From: Parasphingopyxis sp.
GTDB lineage: Bacteria > Pseudomonadota > Alphaproteobacteria > Sphingomonadales > Sphingomonadaceae
Assembly: GCF_028279465.1 (NCBI RefSeq)
Contig: NZ_JANQNS010000018.1
Span: 179,919-243,918, forward strand
Reading direction: 5' to 3'
DNA length: 64,000 nucleotides
How positions within the stretch are numbered: the first letter of the stretch is position 1; every line of letters starts with the position of its first letter. The translations under genes were made by a program, and so were the position numbers. Positions 9,332 to 20,272 of the stretch are shown piece by piece. The notes under the pieces are model-generated. The model ran no database searches. It was not told the DNA's origin and saw only the letters and a list, made by a program, of their open reading frames with translations.

Positions 9332-9643
9332 CTAGGCCAGCTTGATCTCTACGTCGACACCGGCAGCGAGATCGAGCTTCATCAGCGCATCCACCGTCTG
9401 CGGCGTCGGCTGCACGATATCGAGCAGCCTTTTATACGTCCGAACCTCGAACTGCTCGCGCGACTTTTTATCGACATGCGGGCCACGGTTCACCGTAAAT
9501 TTCTCAATTCTCGTCGGCATCGGAATGGGGCCGCGAATAAGCGCGCCGGTGCGGCGGGCCGTATCGGCGATGTCGCCGGTTGCCTGATCAAGCACACGAT
9601 GATCGAATGCCTTCAGACGAATACGAATATTCTGCGTTTCCAT
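9332..9643 (-). CDS. rpsJ: 30S ribosomal protein S10
   Basis: S10 works in the 30S head and, as NusE, in transcription antitermination. The product is 103 aa, [20 protein letters not shown], with the loop [20 protein letters not shown]. The ATG at 9643 gives the family length; a TTG two codons upstream is rejected. It is the first gene of the S10 group, preceded by two hairpins that separate it from tuf and followed by a 193-base spacer before rplC. Confidence 0.97.
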   Translation of the reverse strand: METQNIRIRLKAFDHRVLDQATGDIADTARRTGALIRGPIPMPTRIEKFTVNRGPHVDKKSREQFEVRTYKRLLDIVQPTPQTVDALMKLDLAAGVDVEIKLA

Positions 9644-9670
9644 GTCCAACTACCGATTAGAAAGAGCCAA

Positions 9671-9690
9671 AGCCCGGCCGGAACCGGGCT
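9671..9690 (-). terminator. second hairpin between tuf and rpsJ
   Basis: Arms AGCCCGG (9671-9677) and CCGGGCT (9684-9690) form a 7-bp stem. In the operon direction it is followed by TTGGCTCTTTCT, a weak T-rich stretch. It lies 28 bases upstream of the rpsJ start, so it may be a leader hairpin rather than a terminator. Confidence 0.55.
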
Positions 9691-9692
9691 CG

Positions 9693-9744
9693 TAAACCAA
9701 ACAAAACAAAAGCAAGCCGCCCGACTCCCAAAGGAATCGGGCGG
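9693..9744 (-). terminator. intrinsic terminator downstream of tuf
   Basis: Perfect 8-bp stem CCGCCCGA / TCGGGCGG (9717-9724 / 9737-9744), followed on the minus strand by a T-rich tail (CTTGCTTTTGTTTTGTTTGG). It lies 17 bases after the tuf stop. It should separate the str operon from the S10 operon or attenuate readthrough. Confidence 0.85.
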
Positions 9745-9761
9745 ACTATGCGCATTCTATA

Positions 9762-10937
9762 CTATGCAGTGATGTCGCCGACAACCCCTGCGCCGACCGT
9801 ACGGCCACCTTCGCGAATAGCGAAGCGCAGACCCTGGTCCATGGCGATCGGAGCGATCAGCTTGACACCGAGTTTAACGTTATCGCCCGGCATGACCATC
9901 TCGGTGCCCTCGGGCAGCGTGATCTCACCGGTGACGTCCGTCGTGCGGAAGTAGAACTGCGGACGATAATTGGCGAAGAACGGCGTGTGACGGCCACCTT
10001 CGTCTTTCGACAGCACATATACTTCGGCCGAGAATTCCGTGTGCGGAGTGATCGAGCCCGGCTTGGCCAGAACCTGACCACGCTCGACACCATCACGCTC
10101 GACACCGCGAAGCAGCGCGCCGATATTGTCGCCGGCACGACCTTCGTCGAGCAGCTTGCGGAACATCTCGACGCCCGTAACGGTCGTCTTCGACGTGTCG
10201 CGGATGCCGACGATTTCAACTTCGTCGCCCGTGTTGACGATACCCGTTTCGACACGACCGGTCACAACCGTACCGCGGCCCGAAATCGAGAACACGTCTT
10301 CGATCGGCATCAGGAACGGCTTGTCCAGCGGACGATCCGGCTGCGGGATATATTCGTCGACAGCAGCCATCAGTTCCTTGATCGAGTTTTCGCCGATTTC
10401 CGGATCGCGGCCTTCGAGAGCGGCCAGGGCCGAACCCTTGATGATCGGAATATCGTCGCCCGGGAACTCATAGCTCGAAAGCAGTTCGCGGATTTCCAGT
10501 TCGACGAGCTCAAGCAGCTCTTCATCGTCGACCTGATCGACCTTGTTCATGTAGACGACGAGCGCCGGCACGCCGACCTGACGGGCAAGCAGGATGTGCT
10601 CGCGGGTCTGCGGCATGGGGCCGTCCGCGGCGTTCACGACGAGGATCGCGCCGTCCATCTGCGCGGCGCCGGTGATCATGTTCTTCACATAGTCAGCATG
10701 GCCCGGGCAATCGACGTGCGCATAGTGGCGGTTTTCGGTCTCATATTCGACGTGCGCCGTCGAAATGGTGATCCCGCGCTCGCGCTCTTCGGGAGCCTTG
10801 TCGATATCGGCAAAATCAACTGCCGCATTCAGCACCTTCGTAATCGCGGCCGTCAGCGTCGTCTTGCCATGGTCGACGTGACCGATGGTGCCGACATTGA
10901 CGTGCGGCTTATTCCGCTCAAATTTTTCCTTCGACAT
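9762..10937 (-). CDS. tuf: elongation factor Tu (slightly shortened switch I)
   Basis: EF-Tu delivers aminoacyl-tRNA to the ribosome. G1 [10 protein letters not shown]3 DCPGH and G4 NKVD are all present, with the conserved [14 protein letters not shown] after switch I. The product is 391 aa. Between the end of the P-loop helix (ITKVL) and APEE there are 11 residues, against 16 in E. coli EF-Tu, so the variable part of switch I is about 5 residues shorter by eye. The rest is standard, ending [10 protein letters not shown]. It follows fusA by 49 bases and is followed by a terminator. Confidence 0.97.
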   Translation of the reverse strand: MSKEKFERNKPHVNVGTIGHVDHGKTTLTAAITKVLNAAVDFADIDKAPEERERGITISTAHVEYETENRHYAHVDCPGHADYVKNMITGAAQMDGAILVVNAADGPMPQTREHILLARQVGVPALVVYMNKVDQVDDEELLELVELEIRELLSSYEFPGDDIPIIKGSALAALEGRDPEIGENSIKELMAAVDEYIPQPDRPLDKPFLMPIEDVFSISGRGTVVTGRVETGIVNTGDEVEIVGIRDTSKTTVTGVEMFRKLLDEGRAGDNIGALLRGVERDGVERGQVLAKPGSITPHTEFSAEVYVLSKDEGGRHTPFFANYRPQFYFRTTDVTGEITLPEGTEMVMPGDNVKLGVKLIAPIAMDQGLRFAIREGGRTVGAGVVGDITA

Positions 10938-10986
10938 TGTTTGTTCCTCGTCTTTGTACGTCTTTTAAAAATTCAACTCTTCACGC

Positions 10987-13065
<2,079 letters not shown>

Positions 13066-13116
13066 TTGATTTGCTCCAGTACCGGGACGGTCCCGGCGGG
13101 TTTCAGTGTTTCGTGA

Positions 13117-13587
13117 TTACCAGCGGTAGTGGCTGAATGCGCGGTTGGCTTCGGCCATCTTGTGTGTGTCTTCGCGCTTCTTGACAGCATTGCCGCGATT
13201 GTTCGCCGCATCCATCAGCTCACCTGACAGGCGCGCCGCCATCGTGTTCTCGCCACGGCCGCGCGCCGCGCCGATCAGCCAGCGAATGGCCAGCGCCTGG
13301 GCGCGCTCGGGGCGGACCTCGACCGGCACCTGATAGGTCGCGCCACCGACACGGCGGCTGCGGACCTCGACGCCCGGCTTGATGTTATTGAGTGCGTCAT
13401 GGAACACCTGCATCGGATCGGCCTTGGACTTGGCTTCGACCTGATCGAGCGCGCCATAGACGATACCTTCGGCGACGGACTTCTTGCCGTCATACATCAG
13501 GTTGTTCATGAATTTGGACAGGACCACATCCCCGAATTTGGGATCCGGCAGAATTTCCCGCTTTTCGGGACGGCGACGACGAGACAT
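13117..13587 (-). CDS. rpsG: 30S ribosomal protein S7
   Basis: S7 nucleates 30S head assembly; in E. coli it represses the str operon. The 156-aa product begins [20 protein letters not shown] and contains [20 protein letters not shown] and [19 protein letters not shown]. Normal length. It follows rpsL by 25 bases. Confidence 0.97.
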   Translation of the reverse strand: MSRRRRPEKREILPDPKFGDVVLSKFMNNLMYDGKKSVAEGIVYGALDQVEAKSKADPMQVFHDALNNIKPGVEVRSRRVGGATYQVPVEVRPERAQALAIRWLIGAARGRGENTMAARLSGELMDAANNRGNAVKKREDTHKMAEANRAFSHYRW

Positions 13588-13612
13588 ATCGGTATACCTC
13601 TAAATCAATCAG

Positions 13613-13984
<372 letters not shown>

Positions 13985-14199
13985 GAAGCCCTTCACCTTT
14001 ATTCAGTTACTTTGCCAAGGGCACGCCGCGCATTTCCCGGGTTCCAAATCGCGGAAGCCGGAAACGCACAAAGGCCTTCCGGTAACCGCGAACGGCTCCG
14101 CAAGGCCCCATACACGCCAATGGCAATGTTCAAGCTCTCGTACCTTAAGCGAATCGCGTCTGGGTTGAACCCCCACCACCGATCCTCGGCACGGGCGGC

Positions 14200-14228
14200 G
14201 GTATAGCGGCGGTCCGGCAGAGGGTCAA
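14200..14228 (-). promoter_or_regulatory. str operon promoter (rpsL-rpsG-fusA-tuf)
   Basis: On the minus strand TTGACC (14228-14223) and TATACC (14205-14200) are separated by exactly 17 bases, a near-consensus sigma-70-type promoter. Transcription would start near 14193 and give a leader of about 200 nt before rpsL. Confidence 0.85.
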
Positions 14229-14256
14229 TGGTGCAAGTCGGCCCGATGGACGCTGA

Positions 14257-14262
14257 TATAAT
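14257..14262 (+). promoter_or_regulatory. candidate -10 box for the amidohydrolase gene
   Basis: Perfect TATAAT on the plus strand, 62 bases before the amidohydrolase ATG. No good -35 box is visible 16-18 bases upstream, where the divergent str operon -35 lies nearby. Confidence 0.5.
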
Positions 14263-14323
14263 TCGCCTTCTGCCGAACGACGTCGTACACTTGAAAGATT
14301 GCAGCACATATGGAGTAGGGCCG

Positions 14324-15586
14324 ATGAGAGCGATCTCCAGTCTCCTGACTTTGCTTGGCCTTTTCTTGAGCAGCCAGGCGCAAGCCATGGAGCCGCCGCC
14401 CACGCTTCAGTTCGACAATGGCAAATGGTTCAACGGCACCGGCTTCGATACGCGCACGGTTTATTCCATCGACGGCCGGCTGACCTCGGAAACCCCGCCG
14501 GACATTGATAGCGTGATCGATCTTGGCGGTGGCTTTGTGATCCCGCCGCTGTGCGAGGCGCATAACCATAATCTTGGCGGGGACGAAGACGAACAGGAGG
14601 TGATCGACCGGTATCTCAGCGCCGGCATCTATTATGTCGGCATCCTCAGCAACTTTCCGCAATATACGGGCGTCGCGCGGCGCAATTTCAATCGCCCCGA
14701 CAGCGTCGATGTGCAATTCGCGAATGGCGGCATAACCGCGCCCCTCGCACACCCGATCCCCTTGCGCGAACGTTTGCTGGGCTTTGGGGCCTATCCGGGT
14801 TTTACGCGCGAGACGCTCGCCGATCATGCCTATTTTACGGTGGCAACGCAGGAGGATCTGGACCGCATCTGGCCGATTGCCCTCAGCTACCGGCCGGACT
14901 TCATCAAGATCTTCATCATGAACTCGCAAGATCATGACGCCCCGCCGGGCGAAACCGATTATGAAGGCGAACGCGGTCTGCATCCGGACCTTGTGTACGA
15001 CCTGGTCGAGCGCAGCCATGATCACGGCCTGCGCATTTTCGCCCATATCGAAACAGCGGAGGATTTTCGCCTCGCGGTGCAAGCCGGCGTCGATGTCATC
15101 GCCCATCTTCCGGGCCGACGTTTGCCGGAACCAATCGCAGAGGACATCGCCAACCGCGCGGCGGAAAATGGCATCGCCGTGCACACGACCGCAGTGCTGG
15201 CGAACCGCCTCCGCGAACATAATCCCGAAGGCTTTGCCGCCGTTCGTTCCGTGCAGATCGCCAATCTTAATCTGCTGTATCGGGCGGGCGTCACGCTGGC
15301 GATTGGCAGCGACCTCTATAGCGCCGACAGCCGTGCAGAAGCAGAATATCTCAGAGAGCTGGACATTTTCTCTTCGCGTGAGTTGCTCGAAATGTGGACT
15401 GAGAATTGCGCGCGCACGGTTTTTCCGGACCGCAAGATCGGGGCGTTGAACGAAGGCTATGAGACGAGCTTTCTGGTGCTCGACGGCAACCCGCTCGAAG
15501 ACTGGTCTGCGCTTGGCGCAATCAATCTGCGGGTGAAGGACGGTTATGTGCTGGAACTCGGCGAGAGCATCCACACTGAAGACTGA
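14324..15586 (+). CDS. secreted metal-dependent amidohydrolase family protein
   Basis: Probably a periplasmic imidazolonepropionase/prolidase-like amidohydrolase that hydrolyses C-N bonds; the substrate is unknown. The ATG at 14324 follows GGAG and gives a signal peptide MRAISSLLTLLGLFLSSQAQA. Metal ligands are recognisable: HNH in PPLCEAHNHNLGG, a Lys in RPDFIKIFIM, His in RIFAHIETAED and DVIAHLPG, and the Asp in LAIGSDLYSAD. 420 aa, normal length. A start 96 bases further upstream exists but would bury the signal peptide. It lies ahead of the TonB receptor gene, consistent with uptake and breakdown of a shared substrate (inference). Confidence 0.85.
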   Translation: MRAISSLLTLLGLFLSSQAQAMEPPPTLQFDNGKWFNGTGFDTRTVYSIDGRLTSETPPDIDSVIDLGGGFVIPPLCEAHNHNLGGDEDEQEVIDRYLSAGIYYVGILSNFPQYTGVARRNFNRPDSVDVQFANGGITAPLAHPIPLRERLLGFGAYPGFTRETLADHAYFTVATQEDLDRIWPIALSYRPDFIKIFIMNSQDHDAPPGETDYEGERGLHPDLVYDLVERSHDHGLRIFAHIETAEDFRLAVQAGVDVIAHLPGRRLPEPIAEDIANRAAENGIAVHTTAVLANRLREHNPEGFAAVRSVQIANLNLLYRAGVTLAIGSDLYSADSRAEAEYLRELDIFSSRELLEMWTENCARTVFPDRKIGALNEGYETSFLVLDGNPLEDWSALGAINLRVKDGYVLELGESIHTED

Positions 15587-15624
15587 ATTTGGCGCGCGGG
15601 CGTCTCCGTACGTCGCCAGATTGC

Positions 15625-15646
15625 CAATGTCCCAAAACCGACATTG
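15625..15646 (+). promoter_or_regulatory. inverted repeat upstream of TonB receptor gene
   Basis: CAATGTC (15625-15631) and GACATTG (15640-15646) form a 7-bp dyad with an 8-base spacer, about 90 bases before the receptor ATG. There is no T-tract after it, so an operator is more likely than a terminator. Confidence 0.45.
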
Positions 15647-15733
15647 CACTGCAACATAACCGCATCAATCCATGGCTAGGCATCGGTCTGCTCCAGGCGG
15701 CCCCGTCGCCCGATCCCTTGAGAAGAGAAAGCC

Positions 15734-18133
15734 ATGCCCATGCCCCGAACCACATCGCTCGCCATCGCCACTATGCTGATCGGAACGTCCAGCACGGCCG
15801 CCCTCGCCCAGGGCACCGCCCCGGCCGATACCGTGTTCACGACGGCGCCGATCGTCGTGACCGCGCAAAAGCGCGAAGAAGCGATCACCGACGTCCCACT
15901 GACAGTCACTGCCTATTCGGGCGACACGCTCGAGAATATCGGCATCGACGAGTTCGACGAGCTTTCGGCTTTCGTGCCCGGCCTCAATATTCAGGAGCAG
16001 AGTGCCAACAACCCCGGCTTCGTGATCCGGGGTATCACGTCGGACTCCGGCAGCGCGCAGATCGCGCCGCGCGTCACCATTTACTACAACGGTATCGACG
16101 TATCGCGCTCGCGCGGTTCCTATTTCGATCTGTTCGACATCGAGCGGATCGAGGTCGTCAAGGGGCCGCAGGCGACGCTGTTCGGCACAGCCGCGACGAT
16201 CGGCGCGATCTCGGTCGTCACCGCCCGGCCGACGCCCGATCTGAGCGCCGCCTTTTCCGCCTCCTACGGCAATTACGATGCGATCGAATTTAACGGCATG
16301 ATCAATGGCGGGTCGGACGATATCGCCGGCCGTCTTGCCTTCGTCTACAAGGAGCGCGACGGCTATATCCGCAACATCGCCGGGGAGCCAGGCACCGCCA
16401 GCGAGCAGACGGTCGGCATCGACCAGGACGATCTCAACGGCATCGAGCAGTTCGGTATTCGCGGATCGCTCCGCATCTTTCCGACCGATGACAGCACGAT
16501 CGACCTGATCCTGACCTATGAGCAGCAACGCAACAGCGGCACGGCGTTCAAGTCCGGATCGATCCCGCCGACCGGCGGCGATACCAGTCCGTTCAGCTTT
16601 GCCGAGCTCGGCGGTTCGCCGTTCAGCGAGACCGTACTCGGCATTCGCGAACTCGGGCTCGAACGCGAGGTGTTCGATGCCAATCTGACCTTCAACGCAC
16701 CAATCACCGATACGCTCTCGATCACCTCGATCACCGGCTATCGCCGCTTCGACAGTCTCGAAACCTTCGATGCCGACGGATCGGCGCTCTTCTATCTCGA
16801 ATTCGCCGAGGACGCCCAGGGCGAGCAGATGAGTCACGAAACCCGCGTCACCTACGATGGCGACATGTTCCGCGGTTTCGCCGGCTTCAACATCTTCCAC
16901 GAGGAAGGGACGCAACGCGTACCCTTCTCGACCGATGAGGGCACGTACATCGCCTGCGCACCCTTCGGCGCTTTCGCCCCGATCCAGGCCAATCTCTCGG
17001 CCGCGCTGGGCGGTGCCAATCCGTGCGTGGCGGCAGACGGCACCTTGAACGCGGCCAATGCCACGGCTCTGTTGACGGGCGGGACGGCGACCGTGCTGCC
17101 CTATCAGAGCGTTTTCGAGAATGGCGGCAAAAATAGCAGCTATTCGGTCTTCGCCGATGGCACGCTCGACCTTGGCGATCTCGAGCTTACCGCGGGCCTG
17201 CGTTACGTCTATGAGGAACGTCGCTCGAGCTACAGCGCGACCCAGCCGGGCAGCGTAATCTTCGCGGGGCTCGGCGCGCCCGGTGTTTCATTGCTCGGTG
17301 CAGCGGATACCAATGGCGGGACATTCGCCGCCGAAGACGAGTTCGATGCCTGGCTGCCGCGCTTCAATGTCTTGTACCGCATCACCGACCAAGTGAATGT
17401 CTACGCGACCGTCTCGCGCGGCCGTCGCGCGCCGGTCATCGATTTGAGCGCGCTTGCTACGCCGGCCGGCATCGTGCCGGACGTCACGCTCGTCGCGGCC
17501 GAACGCGTCTGGAATTACGAAGGCGGCGTCAAAGCCGATATCGATGGCTTTTTCGGATCAATCGGCGTCTTCTACCAAGACTATTCGAACTTCCAGACGA
17601 GCTTCTTCGAGGAAGGCACGGGCCAGATCGTCCCGGTCAATGCCGGCGAGGCAAGCAATTTCGGTGTCGAGATCGAAGCGGCCTATCAGATCATCCCCGA
17701 AGTCCGGCTGTTTGCCAACTATGCCTATATCGATGCCGAGATCGATGCGCCTGCGACCGGCGGCGCAACCCAGTTCGTCGGCAGCCGGTTCCGGCTGCAG
17801 CCCGAACATTCGGCGTCAGGCGGCGCGCAGTTCAATGTCGGCATCGCCGACGGCACGGAATTCTTCCTGACGCCGACCGTCACCTATCAGAGCCGCGTTT
17901 TCTTCGAGGTACCGAACACGCCGCTGACCAGTGAAGACGGCTATGTGCTCGCCAATCTGCGCGGCGGGGTGAGCTTCGACGACGGCCGTTACGAAATCGT
18001 CGGCTTTGCGCGCAACCTGTTCGACGAGGAGTATCTGATCGATGCCGGCAATACCGGCGGCGCCTTCGGCACGCCGACCTTCATCGCCGGTGAGCCCGCG
18101 CTGTATGGAATCGAGGTCGGGATGCGGTTTTGA
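15734..18133 (+). CDS. TonB-dependent outer-membrane receptor
   Basis: An outer-membrane active transporter energised by TonB; the ligand is unknown. [16 protein letters not shown] precedes the ATG. The product is 799 aa with a signal peptide ending near ALAQG, then a TonB-box-like segment (APIVVTAQKREEAITDVPLT). The plug domain includes PGLNIQEQSANNPGFVIRG and FDIERIEVVKGPQATLFG. A 22-strand-type barrel follows and ends in Phe (YGIEVGMRF). It resembles the expanded sphingomonad receptors of the IPVTV/DVPLTVTAYSG type. It lies between the amidohydrolase gene and a small exported protein. Confidence 0.92.
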   Translation: MPMPRTTSLAIATMLIGTSSTAALAQGTAPADTVFTTAPIVVTAQKREEAITDVPLTVTAYSGDTLENIGIDEFDELSAFVPGLNIQEQSANNPGFVIRGITSDSGSAQIAPRVTIYYNGIDVSRSRGSYFDLFDIERIEVVKGPQATLFGTAATIGAISVVTARPTPDLSAAFSASYGNYDAIEFNGMINGGSDDIAGRLAFVYKERDGYIRNIAGEPGTASEQTVGIDQDDLNGIEQFGIRGSLRIFPTDDSTIDLILTYEQQRNSGTAFKSGSIPPTGGDTSPFSFAELGGSPFSETVLGIRELGLEREVFDANLTFNAPITDTLSITSITGYRRFDSLETFDADGSALFYLEFAEDAQGEQMSHETRVTYDGDMFRGFAGFNIFHEEGTQRVPFSTDEGTYIACAPFGAFAPIQANLSAALGGANPCVAADGTLNAANATALLTGGTATVLPYQSVFENGGKNSSYSVFADGTLDLGDLELTAGLRYVYEERRSSYSATQPGSVIFAGLGAPGVSLLGAADTNGGTFAAEDEFDAWLPRFNVLYRITDQVNVYATVSRGRRAPVIDLSALATPAGIVPDVTLVAAERVWNYEGGVKADIDGFFGSIGVFYQDYSNFQTSFFEEGTGQIVPVNAGEASNFGVEIEAAYQIIPEVRLFANYAYIDAEIDAPATGGATQFVGSRFRLQPEHSASGGAQFNVGIADGTEFFLTPTVTYQSRVFFEVPNTPLTSEDGYVLANLRGGVSFDDGRYEIVGFARNLFDEEYLIDAGNTGGAFGTPTFIAGEPALYGIEVGMRF

Positions 18134-18175
18134 TCCAGGATCGGAAAACTCGATCACTGTAAACGAAAAGCTTTA

Positions 18176-18201
18176 CGGCCCCGGCGGTAACGTCGGGGCC
18201 G
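18176..18201. repeat. GC-rich hairpin after the TonB receptor gene
   Basis: Perfect 8-bp arms CGGCCCCG (18176-18183) and CGGGGCCG (18194-18201) lie 42 bases after the receptor stop. No T-tract follows on the plus strand, so terminator function is uncertain. Confidence 0.45.
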
Positions 18202-18264
18202 GATGTCGCGAACTCCTGTGTGACCGCGCCGATGCTTCGGCAGGCTCGCAACAGGAGACAGACG

Positions 18265-18747
18265 ATGATCAAGCATATTCTTTTCGCCGCGGCCGCCGCT
18301 TCGGCTGCGGTCGGCGTTACCCTAGCGGCTACCGGGCCGGCGCTGGCGCAAACCAACGCCAACGCGACCGCGCAGCTCGGCGGCGCAATGCGTGGCGTTT
18401 CGCTCGGCGAAGCGATGGCGGATGCCGGGCGGCGCGCCGAGTTTGGCCTGGAGGAGCAGCCCGTGCACACGGTCCTCCCCGCCGGCGCGTCGATGGCGGC
18501 GCCTGCGGCCAATTTGACCACGCCGAGCCCCCGGCTTGGCATGCTCGACCGGTTCAGCATCGCCGAACAGAGCCTTGGCGACATCATGATTGGCGATGGT
18601 ATCGATATCGTCCGCCCGCGCCGCATGACATCGCTCGCCGGGCTCGCCAGCGACGATCATGATTTCGGCAATACCGGTTTTTCCGAGGTGGATGTCTTTC
18701 ATACCGATCCCTCCCCCTCGCAGATCGGCATCCGGTTCAGCTTCTGA
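18265..18747 (+). CDS. small exported protein of unknown function
   Basis: Not recognised. The ATG at 18265 follows AGGAGA and gives 160 aa with a clear signal peptide (MIKHILFAAAAASAAVGVTL, cleavage near ALAQT). The mature part is Ala/Gly-rich with no obvious domain. It ends QIGIRFSF, a terminal-Phe pattern typical of outer-membrane proteins, though it is too short for a full barrel unless it oligomerises. An earlier in-frame start exists but has no RBS. It is followed by a terminator and may be co-expressed with the receptor. Confidence 0.75.
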   Translation: MIKHILFAAAAASAAVGVTLAATGPALAQTNANATAQLGGAMRGVSLGEAMADAGRRAEFGLEEQPVHTVLPAGASMAAPAANLTTPSPRLGMLDRFSIAEQSLGDIMIGDGIDIVRPRRMTSLAGLASDDHDFGNTGFSEVDVFHTDPSPSQIGIRFSF

Positions 18748-18772
18748 CTGCTCTCCCCTTGGCGGTCCCCTC

Positions 18773-18810
18773 GCGGCCTTCCTGCTCCCCAACGGGAAGG
18801 CCGCATTTTG
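18773..18810 (+). terminator. intrinsic terminator after the small exported protein
   Basis: Perfect 10-bp arms GCGGCCTTCC (18773-18782) and GGAAGGCCGC (18795-18804) with a 12-base loop, followed by ATTTTG. Confidence 0.75.
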
Positions 18811-18843
18811 CCCCCATCGATGCCGATCGGATAAGGTCCACGG

Positions 18844-19422
18844 ATGACGCTGGACGCCCTGCTTTCTTCCGCGCGCAGTTGCCGGCTGTGTGCAGGCACG
18901 ATACCCGGTCCGATCCGCCCGGTGCTGCAAGCGCACCGCTCGGCGCGCGTCCTGATCGCGGGGCAGGCGCCGGGCCGGAAGGTGCAGGAGAGCGGCGTGC
19001 CGTTCGACGATGCGAGCGGCGAGCGACTGCGCGACTGGATGGGCGTGGATCGGGAGACATTCTACGATCCCGAACGGGTGGCGATCCTGCCCATGGCCTT
19101 CTGCTATCCGGGCACGGGCACATCGGGTGACCTGCCGCCACCGCCGATCTGTGCTGAAACCTGGCGCGCGAAACTGCTCACCGAACTTTCCGCCCTCCGC
19201 CTGACGCTGGTGATCGGCCAATATGCGATAGGTTGGCATCTCGATACGCCGCACAAGACGCTAACCAAAACGGTGCGGCATTGGCGCGATTTCGGCCCGT
19301 CGACCATACCGCTTCCCCATCCCAGCCCGCGCAACAATATCTGGCTCTCCAAGAATTCCTGGTTTGCGGACAGTCTCCTTCCGGAACTGCGGAAAAGGAT
19401 CGCCGCGGCACTATCGGACTAG
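18844..19422 (+). CDS. uracil-DNA glycosylase superfamily protein
   Basis: A member of the UDG fold family; actual glycosylase activity is not assured. The 192-aa protein has GQAPGRKVQESGVPFDDASG (the GxxPG motif-A region with downstream loop), a central LTLVIGQYAIGWHL strand, and the motif-B-like PLPHPSPRNNIWLSKNSWF. The N-terminal CRLCAG carries two cysteines that could bind metal. The active-site Asp/Asn of motif A is replaced, so the activity may be altered. ATG at 18844. Confidence 0.75.
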   Translation: MTLDALLSSARSCRLCAGTIPGPIRPVLQAHRSARVLIAGQAPGRKVQESGVPFDDASGERLRDWMGVDRETFYDPERVAILPMAFCYPGTGTSGDLPPPPICAETWRAKLLTELSALRLTLVIGQYAIGWHLDTPHKTLTKTVRHWRDFGPSTIPLPHPSPRNNIWLSKNSWFADSLLPELRKRIAAALSD

Positions 19423-19428
19423 CTTCAC

Positions 19429-19459
19429 TTGACTCTCTTTGATTAACGTATATGTTAAT
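19429..19459 (+). promoter_or_regulatory. promoter and palindromic operator of the ArsR-type operon
   Basis: TTGACT (19429-19434) is followed 16 bases later by TATGTT. A perfect palindrome ATTAAC-N6-GTTAAT (19442-19459) overlaps the -10 region, just before the HTH gene. The position and symmetry fit an ArsR-family autorepression site. Confidence 0.75.
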
Positions 19460-19488
19460 TAACAGAAACACGAATCAATGAGGTTTCT

Positions 19489-19815
19489 GTGTCCGATCTT
19501 TCCGCCACTTTTGCCGCGCTGGGTGAACCGACACGTTTCGCCATCGTTGAACGGCTGCTGCGCGAAGGCGAACTGAACGCCGGCGCGCTGCAAAGCGGCA
19601 CGTCCATATCCGCGCCGGCCATTTCGCGGCACCTGAAGGTGCTGCGCAAGGCCGGCATCGTCGTCCAGCGGATCGACAAGCAGCAGCGCATCTATGCGGT
19701 GCGCCCGGAGGCCGTGCAGGCGATCAGCGCCTGGACGATGAGCCACAAGGAATTCTGGCAGGCGAGCTTCGACCGCCTCGCCGCCATTCTCGATCAGGAG
19801 GCAAACAGAAAATGA
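19489..19815 (+). CDS. ArsR-family winged-helix transcriptional repressor
   Basis: A small DNA-binding repressor (108 aa) with the wHTH core FAALGEPTRFAIVERLLREG, recognition region APAISRHLKVLRKAGIVV and wing RIDKQQRIYAV. It lacks the CVC metal-binding motif of true ArsR, so it is of the type paired with AHSA1/SRPBCC proteins. The start is GTG, with AGG upstream. It overlaps the AHSA1 gene by 4 bases (ATGA) and probably autoregulates through the palindrome at 19442-19459. Confidence 0.92.
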   Translation: MSDLSATFAALGEPTRFAIVERLLREGELNAGALQSGTSISAPAISRHLKVLRKAGIVVQRIDKQQRIYAVRPEAVQAISAWTMSHKEFWQASFDRLAAILDQEANRK

Positions 19816-20243
19816 GCGAATTGCGCATGGAGCGGACCTTTCCCGTCGCGCCCGAAACAGTGTTCGATCACGTCACCAAGACCGAATATCTGCTACAATG
19901 GTGGGGCCCGGAGGGCATGTCGATCTCCGAACATGATCTCGACCTGTCGCGGCCCGGCCCTTGGAACTCGACGATGACCAACGCCGAAGGTGCCAATTAC
20001 AAGGTGTCGGGCGAAGTCGTGACCGTCGACGCACCACATGCGGTGGAGTTCACCTGGGCCTGGCATGACGAGAATGACGAACGCGGCCATGACAGCCGGG
20101 TCCGGTTCGAAATCGCGCCGGACGGCAATGGCGGCGCGCGGTTCACGATGATCCATTCGGGCCTCGCCGACGAGGAAAGCGCGGCCAACCACGAAGGCGG
20201 CTGGGGTTCGTCCTTCGTCAAGCTCGAACGGCTGCTCGGCTGA
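19812..20243 (+). CDS. SRPBCC/AHSA1 domain protein
   Basis: A START-like hydrophobic-ligand-binding protein of the activator-of-Hsp90 homology (AHSA1) family, 143 aa. It begins MSELRMERTFPVAPETVFDH and has the characteristic LLQWWGPEGM, VEFTWAWHDENDERGHDSRV and EGGWGSSFVKLERLLG end. It overlaps the ArsR gene by 4 bases. Together with the YCII gene this forms a common three-gene stress or detoxification-type operon whose ligand is unknown. Confidence 0.9.
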   Translation: MSELRMERTFPVAPETVFDHVTKTEYLLQWWGPEGMSISEHDLDLSRPGPWNSTMTNAEGANYKVSGEVVTVDAPHAVEFTWAWHDENDERGHDSRVRFEIAPDGNGGARFTMIHSGLADEESAANHEGGWGSSFVKLERLLG

Positions 20244-20272
20244 TCGCAGACCACCCAAAACAAGGAGAGAGA

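Larger units (their letters stand above)
13985..14323. other. 339-base divergent region between rpsL and the amidohydrolase gene
   Basis: No gene was seen here. The region carries the str operon promoter (14200-14228, minus), a leader of about 200 bases before rpsL, a potential leader hairpin GGCCTT / AAGGCC (14073-14078 / 14102-14107), and a perfect plus-strand TATAAT (14257-14262) for the divergent amidohydrolase gene. The AAGGTGAAGGG upstream of rpsL serves as its RBS. Confidence 0.7.

Noticed and set aside
9644..9649. Longer S10 starting with TTG at 9649
   Set aside because: The ATG at 9643 gives the usual 103-aa S10; the TTG adds only two residues not seen in the family.
13985..13996. 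Longer S12 from a GTG at 13996
   Set aside because: S12 starts MPTI; the GTG lies within the RBS region.
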